DNA from: SIG710 sp045587665
Lineage (GTDB): Bacteria > Bacillota > Clostridia > Oscillospirales > CAG-272
Direction: 5' to 3'
NCBI GenBank assembly: GCA_045587665.1
Contig: JAZNCT010000081.1
Coordinates: 1-29,763 of the forward strand
Length of the DNA: 29,763 nt
Shown here: positions 25,041 to 29,763 of the stretch, one piece after another
Layout: each line of letters starts with the position of its first letter
Position numbering within the stretch: the first letter of the stretch is position 1
Notes under the pieces: generated by a model
The model's database searches: none
What the model saw: only the letters and a program-made list of their open reading frames with translations
What the model was told of the DNA's origin: nothing
Program-made: the position numbers and the translations under genes

Positions 25041-25985
25041 TTAGCGTTCTGCACGCATTGGGTTATTTAAGAAATCCTCGTATGAAAGTCTGATACCGTC
25101 TTCAAGCTCTGTCTTGTATGTCCAGCCAAGTGAAGCCGCCTTTGAAACATCAAGCAGCTTTCTCGGTGTGCCATTTGGTTTTGAGGTGTCCCAGCGGATC
25201 TCTCCCTCATAGCCTACGACCTTTGCAACAAGCTCGGTAAGCTCTTTTATCGTAAGCTCCTTGCCGCTTCCCGCATTTACAGTCTCATTTCCACTGTAAT
25301 TATTCATCAGGAAAACGCAAAGGTTTGCAAGATCGTCTACATAAAGAAACTCGCGCAGGGGGCTTCCGTCGCCCCAGCAGGTAACATAAGGCTTACCCTC
25401 CTCCTTTGCCTCGTGAAAGCGTCTGATAAGAGCAGGCAGAACATGCGAATGTTCTGGGTGATAATTATCATTTGGGCCATAAAGATTAGTAGGCATAAGG
25501 CTGATATAGTCTGTTCCATACTGGCGGTTTAGATATTCGCAGTATTTGAGACCGCTGATCTTTGCAAGGGCATATGCCTCGTTTGTCTTTTCAAGCTCAC
25601 TTGTAAGCAGACAGCTTTCCTTCATGGGCTGAGGAGCCATTCGAGGATAAATGCAGGAAGAACCGAGAAATTCGAGCTTTTTACAGCCGTTTTTCCAAGC
25701 CGAATGGATAACATTCATTTCAAGTATCATGTTGTCATACATGAAATCCGCAAGTGCACTTTGATTTGCGATGATACCACCAACCTTAGCCGCCGCGAGA
25801 AAAACATATTCCGGCTTTTCTTCCTCAAAGAATTTTTCAACTGCGTCCTGTCGGCAAAGGTCAAGCTCACTGTGCGTTCTTGTGATGATATTGGTATAGC
25901 CCTGTCTCTGTAGCTCTCTGACAATTGCAGAGCCTACCATTCCTCTGTGACCGGCTACGTATATTTTAGAATTTTTCTCCATCAT
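25041..25985 (-). CDS. fcl: GDP-L-fucose synthase
   Basis: A bifunctional 3,5-epimerase/4-reductase that converts GDP-4-keto-6-deoxy-D-mannose to GDP-L-fucose with NADPH. It shows the Rossmann motif AGHRGMVGSA (GxxGxxG at 12-18), LAAAKVGGI (63-71), LGSSCIYPR (107-115) and the catalytic Y138 and K142 in YALAK. 314 residues is the usual length. The start is ATG-ATG; a GGA about 10 nt upstream gives a weak ribosome site. It lies 17 bp after gmd and 12 bp before manC, completing the de novo GDP-fucose route. Confidence 0.95.
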   Translation of the reverse strand: MMEKNSKIYVAGHRGMVGSAIVRELQRQGYTNIITRTHSELDLCRQDAVEKFFEEEKPEYVFLAAAKVGGIIANQSALADFMYDNMILEMNVIHSAWKNGCKKLEFLGSSCIYPRMAPQPMKESCLLTSELEKTNEAYALAKISGLKYCEYLNRQYGTDYISLMPTNLYGPNDNYHPEHSHVLPALIRRFHEAKEEGKPYVTCWGDGSPLREFLYVDDLANLCVFLMNNYSGNETVNAGSGKELTIKELTELVAKVVGYEGEIRWDTSKPNGTPRKLLDVSKAASLGWTYKTELEDGIRLSYEDFLNNPMRAER

Positions 25986-26002
25986 AATATCTGTTCCTTT
26001 TC

Positions 26003-27049
26003 TCAGTCTGCATTTTTCATAGCCTTTTCGCGCTTTGCAAGAATTCTGTCATGCTCTGACATAATGCGAACCAGCTCTTCATAGCTTGTCTTTTGAGGAT
26101 CCCAGCCAAGAACGGTTTTTGCCTTTGTGGGATCGCCCCAAAGGTTATCAACATCTGTAGGTCTGAACCAAGCGGGATTTACGCAAACGAGCATCTTGCC
26201 GCTTTCTGCATCATATCCCCTCTCGTCAATACCTGTGCCCTCCCAGCGTATCTTGATTCCGTTTGCGGCAAATGCCTTTTCCGTAAAATCACGAACAGTG
26301 TGCTGTTCGCCTGTTGCAATAACGAAATCCTCGGGTTTTTCCTGCTGCATTATAAGCCACATACATTCAACGTAATCCTTTGCATAGCCCCAATCGCGCA
26401 GTGAATCCATATTTCCAAGCTCAAGATGATCCTGAAGTCCTTCTGCAATTCTTCCGGCAGCAAGAGTGATCTTTCTTGTTACGAAATTTTCGCCTCTGCG
26501 TTCAGACTCATGATTAAAGAGAATTCCGTTTACAGCAAACATACCGTAAGCCTCTCTGTATTCCTTGATCATCCAAAAACCATACTGCTTTGCAATAGCA
26601 TAGGGGCTGTAAGGATGAAAAGGTGTAGTCTCTCTCTGGGGTATCTCCTCAACCTTTCCGAAAAGCTCTGAGGTTGATGCCTGATATATCTTTGTCTTAT
26701 GTGTGAGATCAAGCATTCTTACAGCTTCAAGAATACGAAGAACACCGATAGCGTCAACATCGCCCGAATATTCGGGAACATCAAAAGAAACCTGTACATG
26801 AGACTGTGCAGCAAGATTATATATCTCATCGGGCTGTGTTTCTTTTATGATTCTGATAAGAGATGTAGAGTCTGTGAGATCACCGTCGTGCAGCTTGATC
26901 TTGTCAATTATATGGTTTATTCTGCCTGTGTTGGAAATGGAAGCTCTGCGCGTGATGCCGTGAACAGTATATCCCTTTTCAAGAAGAAATTCTGCAAGAT
27001 AGGAGCCGTCCTGACCTGTGATACCTGTTATAAGTGCAACTTTGCTCAT
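26003..27049 (-). CDS. gmd: GDP-mannose 4,6-dehydratase
   Basis: Converts GDP-D-mannose to GDP-4-keto-6-deoxy-D-mannose, the first committed step to GDP-L-fucose, GDP-rhamnose and related sugars. It has GITGQDGSYL (9-18), the family hallmark RRASISNTGRI, NLAAQSHV (78-85), STSELFG and catalytic Y150 and K154 in YAIAK. FNHESERRGENFVTRKI is diagnostic. 348 residues is the normal length. GAGG lies 8 nt before the ATG. First gene of the GDP-fucose operon, downstream of a promoter overlapped by a palindrome. Confidence 0.96.
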   Translation of the reverse strand: MSKVALITGITGQDGSYLAEFLLEKGYTVHGITRRASISNTGRINHIIDKIKLHDGDLTDSTSLIRIIKETQPDEIYNLAAQSHVQVSFDVPEYSGDVDAIGVLRILEAVRMLDLTHKTKIYQASTSELFGKVEEIPQRETTPFHPYSPYAIAKQYGFWMIKEYREAYGMFAVNGILFNHESERRGENFVTRKITLAAGRIAEGLQDHLELGNMDSLRDWGYAKDYVECMWLIMQQEKPEDFVIATGEQHTVRDFTEKAFAANGIKIRWEGTGIDERGYDAESGKMLVCVNPAWFRPTDVDNLWGDPTKAKTVLGWDPQKTSYEELVRIMSEHDRILAKREKAMKNAD

Positions 27050-27092
27050 TTTTTTACCTCACTTTTTTATTCTGATTTTTTCATACCCTATT

Positions 27093-27121
27093 ATTTTACA
27101 CAGCTTTGACACATATTCCAA
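27093..27121 (-). promoter_or_regulatory. Promoter of the GDP-fucose operon
   Basis: Minus-strand TTGGAA (27116-27121), 17 nt, TAAAAT (27093-27098) preceded by TGTG. Predicted start near 27086, leader about 37 nt. Weaker than the other promoters here, which suits an activator- or repressor-controlled operon. Confidence 0.6.
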
Positions 27122-27134
27122 TAAACAATATTGG
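27118..27134. promoter_or_regulatory. 17-bp palindrome over the gmd -35 box (candidate operator)
   Basis: CCAATA (27118-27123) and TATTGG (27129-27134) are perfect arms around 5 nt and overlap the -35. A second, looser inverted repeat, GCTTATAA (27134-27141) with TTATAAGC (27160-27167), lies just upstream. The binder is unknown; the adjacent AraC-type gene is one candidate. Confidence 0.5.
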
Positions 27135-27180
27135 CTTATAATTGCATTATATTGACTTTTTATAAGCAATGATTCGGCAC

Positions 27181-27219
27181 ACAAAAAAGGTTGTCTTGCT
27201 AAATTAGCGAGACAACCTT
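27181..27219 (-). terminator. Rho-independent terminator after the AraC-type gene
   Basis: Minus-strand stem AAGGTTGTCT / AGACAACCTT (27210-27219 with 27187-27196) continues through one wobble position into GCTAA/TTAGC. It is followed directly by a T run (27183-27188), starting 9 bp after the stop codon. Confidence 0.9.
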
Positions 27220-27227
27220 GCCATATA

Positions 27228-28088
27228 TTAACTTTTCCATTTAGCCCGAAATTCGCTAGGGGGCATACCTTCAACCTTTTTGAACATTCTGCAAAAATAA
27301 TAAGGGGCACCAAGACCGCATTTATACCCGATCTGTTCTATGGTATCATCACTGAAGCGCAGTGCCTTTTTTGCCGATGTGATCCTTATTTCAAGCAGAT
27401 ACTGATTTATTGAAGTGCCGTATTGCTCCTTGAAAATTCTTGTGAGATAGTATTTATTTATATAGAATCTTTCAGAAAGCTCATCGAGACTTATCTTTTC
27501 CGTATAATGCTCTTCAAGATAGTTTTTTATTCTTTCAAGATCCTTTCTTTTACCATTCCCGCCTTCCCCTTCCTGGTTCCAGCTCTCTTCCATAAGAAGG
27601 GTCAAAAGCTCGCCAATTCCCTCGTTTATCCTCATATCTCTGATATGATCTGAAGAGGACGCAATATTAAAAAGCTTTGACCAAACCTTTTTAAATGCTG
27701 AAAGATTTTCGGGTCTGAAAACGGCTTTTCCGCCCCTTTCAATATATTTTTGATAAATATCAGCCATAAGAGCACCGCTGAAATGTATCCACCTGAGACT
27801 CCAAAGCTCATCCGAAGTCTCATGTGCATATGCTTCTCTGCAGCTTATAAATACACAGTCTCCATTTTCAAGAAAACTTGTTGTTCCCGAAAACTTCAGA
27901 GTACCGGATCCCGATTCAACAATAAAGAAAAGATAGGAATCAAGGCTCTCACGTCGGCTAATGTGTTTTTTTAGTGCTTTTAAGCTCCCTATCTCCTGCA
28001 AATGAAGGAGGCTTTTTCTTGCAAAAGAAGAGGGGGTATAAAGAATACGCTCTGATTCAACAAATTTCTTGCTGAAATACTCATCCAC
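27228..28088 (-). CDS. AraC/XylS-family transcriptional regulator
   Basis: A one-component regulator with an N-terminal cupin-like ligand domain (about residues 45-110, ending GDCVFISCREAYAHE) and a C-terminal pair of helix-turn-helices (about 180-284). The first HTH reads EKISLDELSERFYINKYYLTR and the second DTIEQIGYKCGLGAPYYFCRM, followed by the PSEFR family signature. I chose the GTG at 28088 (286 residues) because a GGGGGG run lies about 8 nt upstream; a longer frame to a TTG at 28130 runs through the preceding remnant and has no ribosome site. Such regulators usually sense sugars. Located between the fucose operon and a decayed salvage gene, it may respond to fucose or another glycan sugar (inference). 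Confidence 0.9.
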   Translation of the reverse strand: MDEYFSKKFVESERILYTPSSFARKSLLHLQEIGSLKALKKHISRRESLDSYLFFIVESGSGTLKFSGTTSFLENGDCVFISCREAYAHETSDELWSLRWIHFSGALMADIYQKYIERGGKAVFRPENLSAFKKVWSKLFNIASSSDHIRDMRINEGIGELLTLLMEESWNQEGEGGNGKRKDLERIKNYLEEHYTEKISLDELSERFYINKYYLTRIFKEQYGTSINQYLLEIRITSAKKALRFSDDTIEQIGYKCGLGAPYYFCRMFKKVEGMPPSEFRAKWKS

Positions 28089-28108
28089 ATTCCTTCCCCC
28101 CTTGTTTT

Positions 28109-28397
28109 TCAGATAAGTTCGCAGTTCCAAACATCAACAGGATTATCTTGAAATACTTCTTTAAGTCTCTTATGTACAGTCTCCTTTGAAACACCTTTTT
28201 GAGGATCACCTGCAAAAATCCTGACTTTCTGCAAGCATCTGATTGAACGCGAAATCCCTCTCTGCCTGTCTGTCATTTGATGCTGTGAGGATAACACAAT
28301 CCCAGCCTGTGAAGCTTTGACTTGTCAGTTAACGCTTATGATCATCCCAAGTATCTCTATATGACTGCGATAGAAAGAGAGCAGATAAATTCTCCAT
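28109..28397 (-). pseudogene. Decayed fragment resembling L-fucokinase/GDP-fucose pyrophosphorylase
   Basis: An ATG at 28397 opens MENLSALFLSQSYRDTWDDH, hits an in-frame TAA after 22 codons, then the same frame continues SFTGWDCVILTASNDRQAER and stops again at a TGA. A shifted frame finishes GDPQKGVSKETVHKRL and VFQDNPVDVWNCELI, stopping at 28109. The 'LF..QSYRDTWDD…WD.VILTASN..QAE' pattern matches, as I recall it, the N-terminus of sugar kinase/pyrophosphorylases of the fucokinase/FPGT kind. A large internal deletion probably joins the N-terminal and C-terminal ends, as the intact family exceeds 900 residues. The identity of the last piece is less certain. Confidence 0.55.
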
Positions 28398-28411
28398 TGT
28401 TATACTCAATT

Positions 28412-29119
28412 TTAAGATAATTTCAGCTTGTATCCCGACTGAATTACCGCGCTTTTTGCAAGTACTTCCAGTGTGTCGATAAATTTAAAGCCGTAATCTC
28501 CGTCACGCAGAGCTGCCGAAAGTTCTGTACATCCAAGGATAAATGCCTCCGCACCTTCTTGCTTCATCTCATTAAGGTAAAATGCCAGTTTTTCTGTGTT
28601 TATCTTTCTTCCTGCCTTAACCTGATCATAGATAACGCTCATCACCTCTCTCTGACCTTCAGACGAAGTTGGAACAGCTTCAATGCCAAGCTTTTCAAGC
28701 TCTTTATCAAATATACGCATTTCTTTTGTTCCGTCGGTTGCAAGAATACCGACCTTACCGCATCCCCTATTCCTGCAGACAAGAGCGGTTTCAGATATCA
28801 TATTGATAACGGGAACATTCAGTCTGCTCTGAATCTTATCATAAAAATAATGCGATGTATTGCAAGGAATTATCAGCAAATCAGCCCCGATGGATATAAG
28901 TTTATTCCCTGCCTCACATATATAATCCACAGGCTTATCACTGCCGCTTTTTATAGATGCTGTTCTGTCAGGAACCGCAGGATAATTATCTATCAGAATG
29001 TGGATATGATCGGCGTCCTTTTCCGCGTCTGTATATTCAATTATTTTTTGAAACAGGAGTGCCGTTGCGGCAGGTCCCATTCCGCCGATTATTCCTATGG
29101 TTTTTTTCTGATTCTCCAT
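28412..29119 (-). CDS. Aspartate/glutamate racemase family protein
   Basis: A cofactor-independent, two-cysteine amino-acid racemase. IGIIGGMGPAATA (8-20) is the aspartate-racemase signature, with catalytic C86 in IPCNTSHYF and C197 in LGCTEL. At 235 residues it is typical of RacD/YgeA-like enzymes and shorter than MurI. The product may be D-aspartate for the peptidoglycan cross-bridge, or another D-amino acid decorating a glycan; the specificity is not readable here. AAAGG lies about 9 nt before the ATG. It lies 39 bp after the UDP-GlcNAc 2-epimerase and is probably co-transcribed with it. Confidence 0.88.
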   Translation of the reverse strand: MENQKKTIGIIGGMGPAATALLFQKIIEYTDAEKDADHIHILIDNYPAVPDRTASIKSGSDKPVDYICEAGNKLISIGADLLIIPCNTSHYFYDKIQSRLNVPVINMISETALVCRNRGCGKVGILATDGTKEMRIFDKELEKLGIEAVPTSSEGQREVMSVIYDQVKAGRKINTEKLAFYLNEMKQEGAEAFILGCTELSAALRDGDYGFKFIDTLEVLAKSAVIQSGYKLKLS

Positions 29120-29158
29120 TGGCTGTTACCTTTCAAAGCTTATTCTTCTGAAATAATT

Positions 29159-29763
29159 TTAATTTTGTTCAAGAATATCCGCAATTCGGCGGCAGGCAAA
29201 GCCATCGCCATAAGGATTGCTGGCCTTTGACATTGCGTTGTATGCTTCTTTATCTTCAAGCAAGAGCTTGAAATTATTGTAAATTGCGTTTTCGTCTGTT
29301 CCCACAAGCTTAAGTGTTCCCGCCTTAATTCCCTCGGGACGCTCTGTGGTATCACGCATAACGAGAACAGGCTTTCCCAGCGACGGAGCTTCCTCCTGTA
29401 TCCCGCCCGAATCGGTAAGGATCATATAGCTCTTTGCAAGGAAGTTATGGAAATCAAGAACCTCCAGGGGCTCGATTATGCGAATTCTGTCGCAGTCGCT
29501 AAGCTCCTCATCGGCAGCTGCGCGCACCACGGGATTCATATGAATGGGATAGATAGCCTTAACATCGGGATGCTCGTCCATAACTCTGCGGATAGCGCGG
29601 AACATATTGTGCATCGGATCGCCGAGATTTTCTCTGCGATGAGCTGTGATCATAATAAGACGGCTGTCCTTTGCCCAGTCAAGCTCGGGGTGGGAATAAT
29701 CATCACGAACAGTAGTTTTGAGGGCATCAATTGCGGTATTTCCCGTTACATAAACAGTACTTT
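29159..29763 (-). CDS. wecB: UDP-N-acetylglucosamine 2-epimerase (non-hydrolysing), 3' part
   Basis: Interconverts UDP-GlcNAc and UDP-ManNAc for capsule or wall polysaccharide. The gene's 5' end lies beyond the window: the frame stays open to position 29763 and already shows VTGNTAIDAL, so the first internal ATG (29653) is not the start. Visible motifs are ITAHRRENLG, PIHMNPVVR (active-site His), LTDSGGIQEEAPSLGKPV and RDTTERPEG. About 200 residues are present of the usual 370-380. Confidence 0.94.
   Translation of the reverse strand, partial: STVYVTGNTAIDALKTTVRDDYSHPELDWAKDSRLIMITAHRRENLGDPMHNMFRAIRRVMDEHPDVKAIYPIHMNPVVRAAADEELSDCDRIRIIEPLEVLDFHNFLAKSYMILTDSGGIQEEAPSLGKPVLVMRDTTERPEGIKAGTLKLVGTDENAIYNNFKLLLEDKEAYNAMSKASNPYGDGFACRRIADILEQN

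Noticed and set aside
28089..28130. TTG start extending the AraC-type gene by 14 codons
   Set aside because: The extension lies in the fucose-salvage remnant and lacks a ribosome site; the GTG at 28088 follows a G-rich one.
29159..29653. A short 164-residue epimerase-like gene starting at the ATG at 29653
   Set aside because: The frame is open upstream to the window edge and already encodes VTGNTAIDAL, a conserved internal motif, so the gene is truncated by the window.

Overview
The window looks like chromosome from a low-to-mid GC Firmicute of class Clostridia, probably a gut or rumen Oscillospirales/Ruminococcaceae-type bacterium. This rests on a cdaA-cdaR operon, SigA-type promoters, strong GGAGG-type ribosome sites, a BspA-like leucine-rich-repeat giant, a cohesin-like lipoprotein and a capsule/glycan nucleotide-sugar locus. 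No tRNA, rRNA, CRISPR array, transposase or complete mobile element was seen. Almost everything is on the minus strand; one helicase gene is on the plus strand.

Region 1 (1-6665, minus) is one operon from a near-consensus promoter at 6637-6665: diadenylate cyclase cdaA, its YbbR-domain partner cdaR, a FAD-dependent dehydrogenase, an RseC-like redox membrane protein, recJ, and the first codons of another gene leaving the window. Spacings are short and two junctions overlap, so c-di-AMP signalling, a flavoenzyme and a DNA-repair nuclease share a transcript.

Region 2 (6717-14117, minus) is an extracellular module. It holds a 2060-residue secreted protein with an acetyl-xylan-esterase-like hydrolase followed by five LRR modules, and a 200-residue lipoprotein with a cohesin-like domain. 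Upstream of the lipoprotein is a roughly 240-nt element with its own promoter, long-range helices, a pseudoknot and a terminator-like hairpin. I read it as a structured noncoding RNA or long leader, not a protein gene.

Region 3 (14118-16876) has a small gene remnant and a plus-strand Lhr-like DEVH helicase with its own promoter and a very strong terminator.

Region 4 (17037-22003, minus) is a sugar-activation operon: an HTH-GHMP kinase fusion (galacturonokinase-like), a nucleotidyltransferase overlapping it by 4 bp, a UDP-glucuronate 4-epimerase, a decayed UDP-glucose 6-dehydrogenase (ugd) and an uncharacterised nucleotidyltransferase-fold protein. Its promoter has a -35 box buried in a 36-bp palindrome. 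I propose that this is a self-regulated uronic-acid salvage route (uronate to uronate-1-P to UDP-GalA to UDP-GlcA), which would make the lost ugd dispensable.

Region 5 (22010-27134, minus) is a GDP-L-fucose biosynthesis operon: gmd, fcl, manC and a phosphohexomutase, with a promoter overlapped by a second palindrome.

Region 6 (27181-29763, minus) has an AraC-type regulator, a decayed fragment resembling an L-fucokinase/GDP-fucose pyrophosphorylase, an aspartate/glutamate racemase-family gene and the 3' part of a UDP-GlcNAc 2-epimerase. The locus therefore appears to have exchanged routes: de novo UDP-GlcA is broken while a salvage-like cassette remains, and fucose salvage is broken while de novo GDP-fucose remains.
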